Origin: Streptosporangiaceae bacterium NEAU-GS5
GTDB lineage: Bacteria > Actinomycetota > Actinomycetes > Streptosporangiales > Streptosporangiaceae
Assembly: GCA_017592665.1 (NCBI GenBank)
Contig: JAGFNW010000008.1
Location: 186,001-250,000, forward strand
Length of the DNA: 64,000 bases
Direction of reading: 5' to 3'
Positions 56,588 through 64,000 of this stretch are shown piece by piece (position 1 is the first letter of the stretch; each line of letters opens with the position of its first letter). The translations under genes and the position numbers were made by a program. The notes beneath the pieces were generated by a model. The model was not told where the DNA came from. It saw nothing but the letters and a program-made list of their open reading frames with translations, and ran no database searches.

Positions 56588-56881
56588 ATGCCCAAGGGCT
56601 ACTGGGTCAGCGTCTACCGCACCATTGCAGACCCTGAGAAGCTGGCTGCTTACAACAAGCTGGCCGGTCCGGCCGTCAAGGCCGGGGGCGGTCGGACCCT
56701 CGTCCGTGGCAGTCGGGTCGTGGCGCGTGACGCCGGAATCGCGGAGCGCACCGTCCTGGTCGAGTTCGACAGCTTCGAGCAGGCCGTTGCGGCGTACGAG
56801 AGTGCGGCCTACCAGGAGGCGCTGGTCGCCCTCTCCGACGGCGTCGAGCGCGACTTCCGCATCGTCGAAGGCATCGACTAA
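56588..56881 (+). CDS. DUF1330 family protein, 97 aa
   Basis: A small dimeric alpha/beta-barrel type protein: KGYWVSVYRTIADPEKLAAY and AAYESAAYQEALVAL are hallmark DUF1330 stretches. GGAGG lies five bases before the ATG. It stands alone between gene fragments. Members of this family have no firmly established reaction, and some resemble monooxygenase-fold proteins. Confidence 0.85.
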   Translation: MPKGYWVSVYRTIADPEKLAAYNKLAGPAVKAGGGRTLVRGSRVVARDAGIAERTVLVEFDSFEQAVAAYESAAYQEALVALSDGVERDFRIVEGID

Positions 56882-57129
56882 CCGAGGTCCAGGTGAATCT
56901 TCACTGAAGATCCACCATTCAGAGGGCGATCGTGAACTGGCCTTCGGCGAGTTTCCGCAGCCAGGCCCGGTCGGCCAGCCGGTTCAGCTTCGCCCGCAGC
57001 GGCTCCAGCTTTGCCCGCATATAGGCCGTCAGCCTGATCGCGCGGGTGGAAGGTGCGGGCTGTGGGTGCCAGAAGTGGTGTCACAGGTCTTCACGATCGA
57101 GCGGCCCAGCAACTGGTGCCAGAACGCGC

Positions 57130-57530
57130 TCTCGGCTTCCAGTTCGCCGGCGTCGATGAGCTGTGCGCCGCCCCTGCGGACCTGCTCGACCGGCACGCCC
57201 CGGATGAGGCCCTGCGACGCTTCGTGCTGCTGCTCGTGGAGCACGAAGCCGTGGGCAAAGGCATGGCGGTCGCACTGGAAAGCATCATGGCGACGGATTC
57301 ACCGGTCTTCGACGTCGCCCGTACACAGACGGCACACGCTCTCGATCAGCTACTCAAGGCGGGCGCGGCAGCAGGCACCATTCGTGGCGACGTCAGCGAC
57401 CGCACCATGCTGCGCGCGCTGGGAGGCGCCTGCGGAGTGCACGCCGCGTACGGCTGGAAGCACGAAGCCGTGCGCATCACGGCGATCCTCTTCGACGGCC
57501 CGCGGTTCGGCGTGCCCAACGCAGGCTTAA
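57130..57530 (+). pseudogene. C-terminal half of a TetR regulator (SbtR-like), HTH missing
   Basis: FAGVDELCAAPADLLDRHAP, LRRFVLLLVEHEAVGKGMA and LRALGGACGVHAAYGW are the ligand-binding domain of SbtR-like TetR proteins. The DNA-binding N-terminal domain is absent, and the frame then reads on antisense through an intact tetR gene. The region just upstream (56882-57110) holds only a possible minus-strand protein end (RLTAYMRAKLEPL...). Confidence 0.7.
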
Positions 57531-57538
57531 AACGTAGC

Positions 57539-58135
57539 TCAGGATGGCTGGCGTGCGGCGTGAGTCCGGATGAGTCCCTCGACGCCCCGGAGGAAGGTCT
57601 CGCAGATCAGTATGCGGTCGAAAAGGCAGCCGGCCACCATGGCGCCATCGCGGAGCATGACGAAATGCTGCGCGGCGGGCTCGGCCTCGGTTTTCTGGAC
57701 GCTCGCCATCAAGGTGTTGATCGTGTCGAGGAACCACTGCCGATGCGCGAGGACGGCCCGGTGCACGGGGTGGTCGGGATCGGGATACTCAGCCGCGGCG
57801 TTCAGGAAGGCGCAACCGCGAAAGCCGGCGGACTGAATGCCCTGGGCAATCGACTCTGCAACGGCCCGGAGGGCGTCGGGCGCCGGTAGGCCGGCGGTGA
57901 TGGCCGTGTCCACTTGGCCGCGGATGGTTTGATCGGCCGCCTGCAGATAAGCGAGGACGAGATCCTCCTTGCCGGGGAAGTGCCGATAGAAAGTGGCCCG
58001 GGTCACTTTCGCCTCGGTGATGATCCGATCGACACCGACCGAGTGGATTCCCTCTCCGTAGAAAATCCTGGTCGCCGTGCTAAGGAGCCGTTGTCGCGCC
58101 TCGGACGGCCGGATGTCGGTCTCGCTACGTGCCAT
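57539..58135 (-). CDS. TetR-family transcriptional repressor, 198 aa
   Basis: HTH at residues 12-60 (LLSTATRIFYGEGIHSVGVD, ATFYRHFPGKEDLVLAYL) and a typical helical ligand domain (GFRGCAFLNAAAEYPDPDHP). ATG at 58135 is chosen because the extension upstream runs through the operator-containing intergenic region. Three AGAACGTTC palindromes lie between it and the divergent DUF308 gene, the expected layout for an autoregulated repressor controlling its neighbour. Ligand unknown. Confidence 0.92.
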   Translation of the reverse strand: MARSETDIRPSEARQRLLSTATRIFYGEGIHSVGVDRIITEAKVTRATFYRHFPGKEDLVLAYLQAADQTIRGQVDTAITAGLPAPDALRAVAESIAQGIQSAGFRGCAFLNAAAEYPDPDHPVHRAVLAHRQWFLDTINTLMASVQKTEAEPAAQHFVMLRDGAMVAGCLFDRILICETFLRGVEGLIRTHAARQPS

Positions 58136-58152
58136 GAGCCCATAGTAGTGAT

Positions 58153-58167
58153 AGAACGTTCGGTCTT
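58153..58167. promoter_or_regulatory. TetR operator-like palindrome 1
   Basis: AGAACGTTCGGTCTT, 18 bp upstream of the tetR ATG. It shares the GAACGTTC core with two further sites. Confidence 0.65.
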
Positions 58168-58251
58168 GCACCTCGGTCCATCGGGCTCCGGCCAGTCCTT
58201 GCGTGTGGCTCGAGGGCCGCGCCCAGCGCGAACCAGTCGCAGGTAGCGGGG

Positions 58252-58270
58252 TAGAACGTTCTGTCTTGAC
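58252..58270. promoter_or_regulatory. TetR operator-like palindrome 2 overlapping a -35-like TTGACA
   Basis: TAGAACGTTCTGTCTTGAC. The TTGACA at 58266-58271 would be a good -35 box for the rightward DUF308 gene, so repressor binding here would block it. Confidence 0.65.
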
Positions 58271-58298
58271 AGGTCGGCGCAAAGTCGTCACTCTTGGC

Positions 58299-58318
58299 AA
58301 GACAGAACGTTCGTTCTT
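58299..58318. promoter_or_regulatory. TetR operator-like palindrome 3
   Basis: AAGACAGAACGTTCGTTCTT is the most symmetric of the three. It lies about 70 bp before the DUF308 start. Confidence 0.7.
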
Positions 58319-58387
58319 CAAGGTGGTGTTTCCGACCGCGACGCCCGCTGGTCGCGGTGCCCCTCAGTAACCACCGAAAGGATCACC

Positions 58388-58945
58388 ATGACCACCGTTA
58401 CCGCACCCGGCATCTCGACGACGGCGTCCACCCTGCGGCGGCTGTACTTCGTCCGCTTCGCGTTCGCCATCGTCTGGGCCCTCGTGATGTTCACGACCGA
58501 CAAGCACCTCAGCCCGCTCGCCGTGACGCTGCTCGTGCTCTACCCGCTGTTCGACGTGGCCGCCGCGGTCATCGACGCCCGCGCGTCGCGCGCCACCGGA
58601 TCGCCCACCCTGCTGTACCTGAACGTCGCGATCAGCCTGATCGCCGCGGTCGGCTTGGCCTTCGCCGGCGCGTCCGGCATACCGGCGGTCCTGCGCGTGT
58701 GGGGTGCCTGGGCGGTCGTGGCCGGGCTGATTCAGCTGATCGTGGGTGTCACCCGCCGCAAGATGGGCGGCCAGTGGCCGATGATCATCAGCGGCGGCAT
58801 CTCCGTACTCGCCGGTGGGTCGTTCATCGCGACTGCGACCGCGGATAACCCGGCGCTGACCAGCGCGATCGGCTACGCCATCCCCGGCGCCATCTTCTTT
58901 CTCATCTCGGCCATCCGTCTCGGCCGCGCGGTGAAGGAAAACTGA
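58388..58945 (+). CDS. DUF308-type membrane protein, 185 aa
   Basis: About six transmembrane helices (FVRFAFAIVWALVMF, LAVTLLVLYPLFDVAAAVI, LNVAISLIAAVGLAFA, AWAVVAGLIQLIVGV, IISGGISVLAGGSF, AIPGAIFFLISAIRLG) with short loops, as in HdeD/DUF308 proteins. AAAGGA precedes the ATG. It is divergent from tetR and likely repressed by it. A decayed oxidoreductase gene follows after 1 bp, suggesting that the original operon had a second gene. Confidence 0.85.
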   Translation: MTTVTAPGISTTASTLRRLYFVRFAFAIVWALVMFTTDKHLSPLAVTLLVLYPLFDVAAAVIDARASRATGSPTLLYLNVAISLIAAVGLAFAGASGIPAVLRVWGAWAVVAGLIQLIVGVTRRKMGGQWPMIISGGISVLAGGSFIATATADNPALTSAIGYAIPGAIFFLISAIRLGRAVKEN

Positions 58946-58946
58946 C

Positions 58947-59149
58947 ATGGAAAACGCTACGTATGACGTCGTCGTCATCGGCGCGGGGCCGGTCGGAGAG
59001 AACGTCGCCGATCGGGTCGTGCAGGGCGGCCTGACCGCCGCCGTCGTCGAGCGGGAACTGGTCGGTGGTGAGTCTCATACTGGGCCTGCATACCGACCAA
59101 GGCGTTGCTGCGCAGCGCGAGTGAGGGTGAGCAACAGTCGATAGGCTCG
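58947..59149 (+). pseudogene. N-terminal stub of an FAD-dependent disulfide oxidoreductase
   Basis: YDVVVIGAGPVGENVADRVV is the FAD-binding glycine motif. VERELVGGE is then followed in a shifted frame by SYWACIPTKALLRS, the redox-active region in which the first Cys of the usual pair is lost at the frameshift. The gene ends by about 59149, leaving under 15% of the normal length. Confidence 0.85.
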
Positions 59150-59449
59150 TGAGCTCCCTTGGTGCGCCTAGGGCAGATCGAGTACACCTGGACCAGGTGA
59201 GGAAGTCGTCCAGGTGCGTGGCGAGCGGGTGGTCGCGGCCGAGCTGCTCGATCAGGACCGGATCCCGCCGTTTCCCTCCACGATCCGCGAAGTTGCCAGA
59301 TAGCCGGGAATCGAACCGTCCGTCGGGCTGGACCCGTCCCCAGGTCGCCCCCGATGTGTGATCGCTATCTTGCCTAGAGTCTTGGACCGGAGGGGTCACG
59401 ACGCCTCCCGATGTGCCCATGCGCTACAGGGTGCGAGTTCCGAGATCCT
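59150..59449. other. 300 bp with no intact gene
   Basis: A minus-strand stretch (FADRGGKRRDPVLIEQLGRD...) has some protein character but no start, family match or ribosome site. Treated as decayed sequence. Confidence 0.4.
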
Positions 59450-60463
59450 TTACGACTTGAGCGGAGGCGCGGATGGGCCCGGATTCGTCGGCGGGAGAGT
59501 GGCCTCGTCGCCTTCCCCGTGCGCGAGTTCCGCGTGGTCGGTGTCTGGAAGCCAGTCTCGCTCGGGCGTGTAGTCCAGCCAGCGCCGGGCGCGACCCACT
59601 TCGACGAAGCCGCGTAGCAGGGTGTCAAGGCGGGGGTGGCGCCGGGAATCGCGCCAGGCGAGCGACCATGCGTACAGCGGGGTCGGCGCGGTGAGCGGGA
59701 TGGAGCGCAGGTCGGGGTGGTCGGGCAGGGGCCCGTCGCTGGGGAAAAGGGTGAAGCAGGTCGCATCGGTACGAACGTGCTGGACGAGGTGATCCAGGCC
59801 CAGGTTGGGCCCGTCCTGGACGCGCGTGATCTCGAACGTCTCCGCGAAGCGTCGCAGGAAGTCCAGGCGGGTCAGCTCGGCCGGGCACCACAGGGTGCTG
59901 TCGCGCAGGTCGGCCGGGCGCAGTTCGTCCGCGCCGGCCAGAGGGTGGGAGGCGCTGACGACGGCGTCGACGGGTTCCAGACGGACGAGCCGGTGAGCGA
60001 TGCCGGCCTCGCGGCCTCCGGGCAGTGGGTGCACCCGGCCGAAGCCGAGGTCGGTGTCACCGCGGAGGAGCGCCTGAGCTGCCGACGGCCAATCGCGTGC
60101 CGGGCCGGGTTCGAGGCTGATCGCGTCGAGTGTCTCGGCCGCTTGGGCGAGGGTGCGCAGGGGCGCGAACAGATGTCCCCACACATCAATGCGTACGGCC
60201 TGCCCGGCTCCCACCGCCGCCGCGATCGCGCGCTCACCCGCCGCGAGAGCCTCGCGCGCCGCGGGTGCGAACCGAGCGCCGGTCTCGGTCAGCCGCGTGC
60301 CGCCCTCCCGCTCGAAGAGGCGGACCCCGAGCAGTGATTCCAGGCGCACGATGCGCTTCGACAGCGCCTGCTGGCTGGTTCCCAACTGGTGGGCGGCGCG
60401 ACCGAAGTGCAACGTCTCAGCGGTTGCGACGAACGCTCTGACCAAGGTGAGGTCGAGATCCAT
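59450..60463 (-). CDS. LysR-family transcriptional regulator, 337 aa
   Basis: LysR HTH at the N-terminus (LTLVRAFVATAETLHFGRAA, then QQALSKRIVRLESLLG) and a two-lobed effector domain (VRIDVWGHLFAPL, ELRPADLRDSTLWCP). ATG at 60463 places the HTH at the usual distance from the start. An upstream in-frame ATG adds only four residues. It is divergent from a quinone reductase gene with 115 bp between them, the classic arrangement for a LysR protein controlling its neighbour. The C-terminal tail is slightly extended. Confidence 0.92.
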   Translation of the reverse strand: MDLDLTLVRAFVATAETLHFGRAAHQLGTSQQALSKRIVRLESLLGVRLFEREGGTRLTETGARFAPAAREALAAGERAIAAAVGAGQAVRIDVWGHLFAPLRTLAQAAETLDAISLEPGPARDWPSAAQALLRGDTDLGFGRVHPLPGGREAGIAHRLVRLEPVDAVVSASHPLAGADELRPADLRDSTLWCPAELTRLDFLRRFAETFEITRVQDGPNLGLDHLVQHVRTDATCFTLFPSDGPLPDHPDLRSIPLTAPTPLYAWSLAWRDSRRHPRLDTLLRGFVEVGRARRWLDYTPERDWLPDTDHAELAHGEGDEATLPPTNPGPSAPPLKS

Positions 60464-60578
60464 GCCGCTGACCATACGTGACAACCCGGCGTTGTCGGTC
60501 TGGTGGCTTCGTTGTTGGCCCGGATGCCCCCTCCAGCGGTGAAGTGTTCTCAACACCGCCAAAGGAGGCGCAACAGCA

Positions 60579-61499
60579 ATGAAAGCTCTCATACCGTCCG
60601 GGGATCTCGCAGCCCCCGTCGTGCTCGCTGACGTCCCCGAGCCCACGCCGCGCGCCAACGAGGCGCTGGTGAGGGTGGAGGCGTTCTCGATCAACCGCGG
60701 CGAGACGTTCAAGCTGGAAGCGCCCATGCCTGGCGAACGGCCCGGTAAGGACATCGCGGGCCTCGTCATCCAGCCCGCCGCCGACGGCAGCGGGCCGACC
60801 GGCATCGCGCGGGTCGTCGGCCACCCCGCGTCGGGGGGCTGGGCGGAGTACGCCGCGGTTCCGACCGAGGCCCTCGCGATCCTGCCGGACCACGTCTCCA
60901 CGGTCCAGGGGGCGGCGTTGCCGCTCGCGGGTCTCACCGCGCTACGGCTGCTGCGTGCGGCCGGGCCGGTTGTGGGCCGACGCGTGCTGCTGACCGGAGC
61001 CTCGGGAGGCGTGGGGCACTACGTGACCGAACTCGCAGCCGCCGCTGGAGCGGAGGTCACAGCCGTGACCCGGAACGCCGAGCGCGGTGCCCGGCTCACC
61101 GAACTCGGTGCGGCCGAAGTCGTCCACGATGTGGCCGCCGCGCGCGGGCGGTACGACATCGTGCTGGAGTCGACGGGAGGCCAGGCCATGCCCGTGGCGC
61201 TCGCGCGGCTGGCGAAGCGGGGCATGCTCATCTGGTTCGGTCAGGCCAGCCGTACCCCGGCGACGCTGAATTTCTTCGACTTCTTCAACGGACCCGAGTC
61301 GGCCCTCATCCGCCACTTCCACTACTTGGACGCGGACACCAGCCTCGGCCAAGATCTCGCCGCGCTCGTCCGGCTGGTCGCCGAAGACCGCCTACACCCC
61401 GAGATCGGCCGCATCGCGGACTGGGCCGAGACCGCTACCACCCTCACCGACCTGCGCGAGCGCCACATCCGCGGCAAGGCCGTGCTCACCCTTTCCTGA
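60579..61499 (+). CDS. Zinc-type alcohol dehydrogenase-like / quinone oxidoreductase, 306 aa
   Basis: MDR-superfamily protein: N-terminal GroES-like half (VEAFSINRGETFKLE, GKDIAGLVIQPA), cofactor motif VLLTGASGGVGHYVTELAA for NADPH, and a C-terminal half that completes the fold. There are no structural-zinc cysteines, as in quinone reductases. AAAGGAGG is well placed before the ATG. It is the first gene of a two-gene operon with the SnoaL-like protein and probably regulated by the divergent LysR protein. Confidence 0.9.
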   Translation: MKALIPSGDLAAPVVLADVPEPTPRANEALVRVEAFSINRGETFKLEAPMPGERPGKDIAGLVIQPAADGSGPTGIARVVGHPASGGWAEYAAVPTEALAILPDHVSTVQGAALPLAGLTALRLLRAAGPVVGRRVLLTGASGGVGHYVTELAAAAGAEVTAVTRNAERGARLTELGAAEVVHDVAAARGRYDIVLESTGGQAMPVALARLAKRGMLIWFGQASRTPATLNFFDFFNGPESALIRHFHYLDADTSLGQDLAALVRLVAEDRLHPEIGRIADWAETATTLTDLRERHIRGKAVLTLS

Positions 61500-61513
61500 A
61501 CAGGAGTCAGATC

Positions 61514-61948
61514 ATGAACGCATTCACCGAGCCCAGGGACGTCGTCATCCGCTATGTCGAGGCCGTCCGCGATGGGGACGCCGACGTCATCTACAGCAGC
61601 TTCGCCGAGGACGCGACCTGGTATTACCCGGGCAATCTGCCCATCTCGAAGGTGTGGCAGGGCCGCGACGCGATCGTCAACGAGTTCCTGGGCGGCATGG
61701 GCCCGATCCTCGTTCCCGGCACGATGCAGGTCGAGCTGGTCACCACAATCGCCGAGGGCGACCGAGTGGTCGCCGAGTGGACCTCCAAGGCGCAGACCGT
61801 GTACGGCGGCGCCTACGACAATCGGTGCATCGGGATCTACACGGTCAGGGACGGCCAGATCACCTCTGTTGTCGAATACGCCGACACCCTGCATGTGGCA
61901 GCGACCCTCTTCCCTGAAGATCGCGATCCCGCAACCGGCGCTGAATGA
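61514..61948 (+). CDS. SnoaL-like (NTF2 fold) protein, 144 aa
   Basis: VVIRYVEAVRDGDADVIYSS, then EDATWYYPG, then VWQGRDAIVNEFL, VTTIAEGDRVVAEWTS and IGIYTVRDGQITSVVEYAD are the successive helices and strands of the cone-shaped NTF2 fold used by SnoaL cyclases and ketosteroid-isomerase-like proteins. AGGAG precedes the ATG and the gap to the reductase gene is 14 bp. The substrate cannot be told from sequence. Confidence 0.88.
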   Translation: MNAFTEPRDVVIRYVEAVRDGDADVIYSSFAEDATWYYPGNLPISKVWQGRDAIVNEFLGGMGPILVPGTMQVELVTTIAEGDRVVAEWTSKAQTVYGGAYDNRCIGIYTVRDGQITSVVEYADTLHVAATLFPEDRDPATGAE

Positions 61949-62102
61949 GCCCCCAACCCGGCCTCAACGCCATCGCCGACGCCGAGCGGGCGGCACGCGA
62001 GCGCCTGGTCGCCGAGCAGCACGCCCCCTGACCGGCTTGCTGTCGTCAAGGGAGCTGTCACCACGTACACGCGGGCGGGTTGGCCGGGTCTGTCCAAATA
62101 AC

Positions 62103-62170
62103 GGCTCTGTCGCAGATTCGGCTCTGTCGCAGATTCGGCTCTGTCGCAGATTCGGCTCTGTCGCAGATTC
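62103..62170. repeat. Four perfect tandem copies of a 17-bp unit
   Basis: GGCTCTGTCGCAGATTC repeated four times without interruption. The unit resembles the terminal inverted repeats of ISL3-type elements, and an ISL3 transposase remnant ends 16 bp to the right, so this is best read as a multiplied IS end. Confidence 0.85.
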
Positions 62171-62185
62171 GGTGGTGGCGGAGCG

Positions 62186-63010
62186 TTAGCCGAGCAGGAT
62201 GCGGTGGCGGAGCAGCGCGAAGCCGGCTCGGCCGTGCTTCTGGCGCATGATGCGTTTGGTCTTGGTGTTCACGCCTTCGGTGCCGCCGTCATGGTGGGGC
62301 AAGGTGACGACTGCGTGGACGGCATCGCGGTCGTGGTCCAGGCCGCGGGTGAAGGCGTGCAGATGCGGCAGGTCGGCGGCGCGAGTAGCGGCGATCCAGG
62401 CGCCGAGGCGGCCGGCGTTGTCCTCGTGCGAGCGTAATAGATTGGCGAAGCCGTGGACCAGTTCGGCCAGGGCGATCATCTCGGGGCAGGCGGCCGACAA
62501 CTCGTCGCGCAGTCGGCGGTGCTCGTCGGTGAGGTTGCCGGGCCGGGTGAGCAGGAGCCGGGTCAAGCGGCGCGGTGCGACTGGCAGGGCGGTCGGCTTC
62601 GACGCGGCCTTGAGTGATGTAGCGGTAGAGCAGGTTGAAGCTGCCCGCATATCCGGGGGCTTTGATCTCGGTGAACAGGTGTGCGATCGGGACGGCGGGG
62701 TCGTCGGCGCGGCGTTGCCGCAGGTGGTCGCGGTAGGGGTCGGCCGATACAGCGGGGCCCGCCGCATCCGCTCCGGCTCGAAGATACGTGCGTAGCGTTT
62801 GACGGTGTTGAGCGACAGGTTCAGGCGGCGGGCGCATTCCAGCAGGCCGACGCCGTTGTCGAGCAGGTCGTGCACCTGACGCCAGCGTTCGCGGGTGGTC
62901 TGCGCCCGTTTGCCGTCCTGCATGGGTGGCCCGGCTTTGGCCCAGCAGGCTCTGTGCGCGGCGGCCTCCTTCAAGACGGCCTCGCCGAGGTTGTTGGGTC
63001 GGGCCGGGGC
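62186..63010 (-). pseudogene. ISL3-family transposase, N-terminally truncated and frameshifted
   Basis: NNLGEAVLKEAAAHR, then RQVHDLLDNGVGLLECARRL, LSLNTVKRYARIFEPER, then in another frame IAHLFTEIKAPGYAGSFNLL, then back in frame HGFANLLRSHEDNAGRLGAW, ending EGVNTKTKRIMRQKHGRAGF. These are the middle and C-terminal parts of ISL3 transposases. The N-terminal zinc finger and first catalytic region are missing. Confidence 0.85.
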
Positions 63011-63415
63011 GATGCCGTTGGAATCGAGCCGATCTGCGGGCAGGAACTGCCGCCAGCTCGGTGAAGCGCTGCGGCGCGGCGCCGGTCCGAGCCCCGGCGC
63101 GGCCAGGATCCGGCGGATCGTGCCCTCCCCCATCCGATGCCCCAGCCCGTCAACTCGCCCTGAATCCTGCGATAACTCCAGCAGGCGTTCTCCCCAGCCA
63201 GACGTATGACCAGGTCACGCACTTCCTTCGGGATCGGCGAGCGACCGGCGCAGCTCGGGTAAGTCCAGCGCCGCTTGACCAGTCGCCGGTGCCAGGCCAG
63301 CAGTGTGCCCGGCATCACGATCCGATGCGCCCGAAGCCCAGCGCGGAAGATGTCGGGTGAGCACGGCCAGGATCGCCCGGTCGGCCCAGTCCGGCCGCGG
63401 ATGACGAGCAGCGGC
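63011..63415 (-). pseudogene. Rve-type transposase fragment interrupted by the ISL3 element
   Basis: PDWADRAILAVLTRHLPRW, then LLAWHRRLVKRRWTYP, then CWSYRRIQGELTGWGI in changing frames is the N-terminal half of the same integrase family seen elsewhere in the window. It stops where ISL3 sequence begins. Confidence 0.8.
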
Positions 63416-63494
63416 CGGCAAGCCTGTGACGGCGCGGCCGATGATCAAACGCTGGATCTCCGACGTGCCCTCGAAAATGGTGAAGACCGTCGAG
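63415..63494 (-). pseudogene. Scar of an acyl-CoA dehydrogenase C-terminus
   Basis: FTIFEGTSEIQRLIIGRAVT is the hallmark last helix/loop of acyl-CoA dehydrogenases (FEGTSEIQR). Only about 25 codons survive, joined directly to transposase sequence. Confidence 0.8.
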
Positions 63495-63599
63495 CTATAC
63501 CCAATTACCGCAGGTCAGCAGCCTCCTCGGACCGCCAGGGTCAGCACCAGCTCAGCACCAATGGATTTGGCCCCCTTGTGGAACCCTCGCGCCTGCTGT

Positions 63600-63775
63600 C
63601 AGACAACGCCCCAGCTCAAAGCCAGTGACATAGTTTTCGGCACTCACACGATCAATCTGCACCCAGTTATGCAGTGTGTACTCGTTAATACCAAGATCTC
63701 ACGCGATCTGCGCGACCGGTTTGCCGGTCTCGTTGACGATCCGCACCGCCCCAGCCCGGAACTCCGGATCAAGCG
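63600..63775 (-). pseudogene. IS3-type orfA (HTH) remnant
   Basis: PEFRAGAVRIVNETGKPVAQ, a stop codon in frame, then DLGINEYTLHNWV is the HTH of IS3-family OrfA proteins. Confidence 0.75.
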
Positions 63776-63897
63776 ACGCCTCGTCGTACCAGCCACGACC
63801 GAACCTCTCCGGTTCGGCCTCGACGTTACGAGGGAAGCTCAGCGTCTCATGTCCCCCCAATCCGTACGCTTCGAGTGATCGCGCCGACCAAGAGGAA

Positions 63898-63932
63898 ACC
63901 GGCCGGGAGACGTGACGCGCCTCCCGGCCGGT
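63898..63932. terminator. Perfect 12-bp stem-loop terminator
   Basis: Arms 63898-63909 and 63921-63932 (accggccgggag and its complement) with an 11-base loop. It lies 25 bp beyond the probable stop of a leftward gene entering from the right edge. Confidence 0.75.
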
Positions 63933-63956
63933 GCGGTAAACATCGGTCCGGTTCCC

Positions 63957-64000
63957 TCAGGGTGCCAGTTCCACGGCCGGCTCCGGGACGCTCGAAACCG
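63957..64000 (-). CDS. Possible C-terminal end of a leftward gene entering from the right edge
   Basis: A minus-strand frame ends in ...PEPAVELAP and a TGA at 63959-63957, followed by the hairpin terminator. Only about 13 codons are visible, so no identity can be given. Confidence 0.35.
   Translation of the reverse strand, partial: VSSVPEPAVELAP

Noticed and set aside
57053-57889. 278-codon frame considered as one gene
   Set aside because: Only the first half is TetR-like. The second half is antisense to an intact tetR gene, so the frame is a decayed fragment running into a shadow.
62103-62170. Tandem repeats considered as a CRISPR array
   Set aside because: The 17-bp units abut with no spacers and no cas genes are present. 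They match IS ends instead.
1-64000. tRNA, rRNA, tmRNA or riboswitch genes
   Set aside because: I found no cloverleaf-like or other recognisable structured RNA by eye. Small RNAs cannot be excluded without a covariance search.

Overview
The DNA is GC-rich with strong G/C preference at third codon positions, many GTG starts and 4-base ATGA/GTGA gene overlaps. It encodes secreted ricin-type lectins, LGFP repeats, type I PKS, CHAT/caspase-like peptidases and EAD/trypco-type conflict domains. This fits a multicellular, filamentous actinomycete (Streptosporangiales/Streptomycetales-like). I cannot name the genus.

Layout. (1) 1-3428: a caspase-like gene running off the left edge, then a TPR-CHAT protease gene, both on the minus strand. 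(2) 3680-20173: a rightward cluster that joins a RiPP cassette (48-aa double-glycine precursor, graspetide-type ATP-grasp ligase, SurA/PpiC-like maturation protein, C39-peptidase/ABC exporter) to a lipid/polyketide line (fatty-acyl-AMP ligase, ACP-KS-AT-DH-KR-ACP, KS-AT-KR-ACP, type II thioesterase). (3) 20.4-23.4 kb: two divergent secreted ricin-type lectins and small genes. (4) 23.5-28.3 kb: a 5'-truncated STAND/WD40 protein and an EACC1-like + CHAT pair that share a short glycine-rich motif across the two proteins. (5) 28.5-46.3 kb: the most striking locus. A divergent Clp-N protein faces a 14-gene rightward run of overlapping or closely packed genes: EAD1-CHAT protease, 69-aa protein ending in Gly, RING-like Zn protein, E1, EAD1-UBL-E2 fusion, JAB isopeptidase, unknown, FtsH/Cdc48-type AAA+, MoxR AAA+, unknown, 86-aa protein, TPR-like protein, eight-copy Clp-N/vWA-like protein and an AmmeMemoRadiSam-type radical SAM enzyme. 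(6) 46.3-49.3 kb: IS remnants, and an IS5-family element sitting within a broken repeat-protein gene. (7) 49.6-54.4 kb: a secreted Cys-containing protein, a cytosolic trypsin-LGFP protease with its trypco2 partner, and a decayed RTX-like segment. (8) 54.4-64 kb: decayed IS elements and gene fragments (MFS, TetR, FAD oxidoreductase, acyl-CoA dehydrogenase) among a few intact genes (DUF1330, TetR with operators and a DUF308 membrane protein, LysR with a divergent quinone reductase and SnoaL-like protein), ending in an ISL3 remnant next to a 17-bp tandem array.

How the parts may work together (inference). Locus 2 looks like a machine that ester- or amide-crosslinks a short exported peptide and makes a short acyl chain, possibly to lipidate it. 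Locus 5 looks like a bacterial counterpart of the ubiquitin-segregase pathway: a small tag or the fused UBL would be activated by E1, passed to E2, directed by the RING protein, removed by JAB and read out by AAA+ machines, with the EAD1-CHAT protease as the likely executioner. The density of CHAT, caspase and trypsin proteases with STAND, EACC1 and EAD1 parts marks the window as a conflict/programmed-death island.
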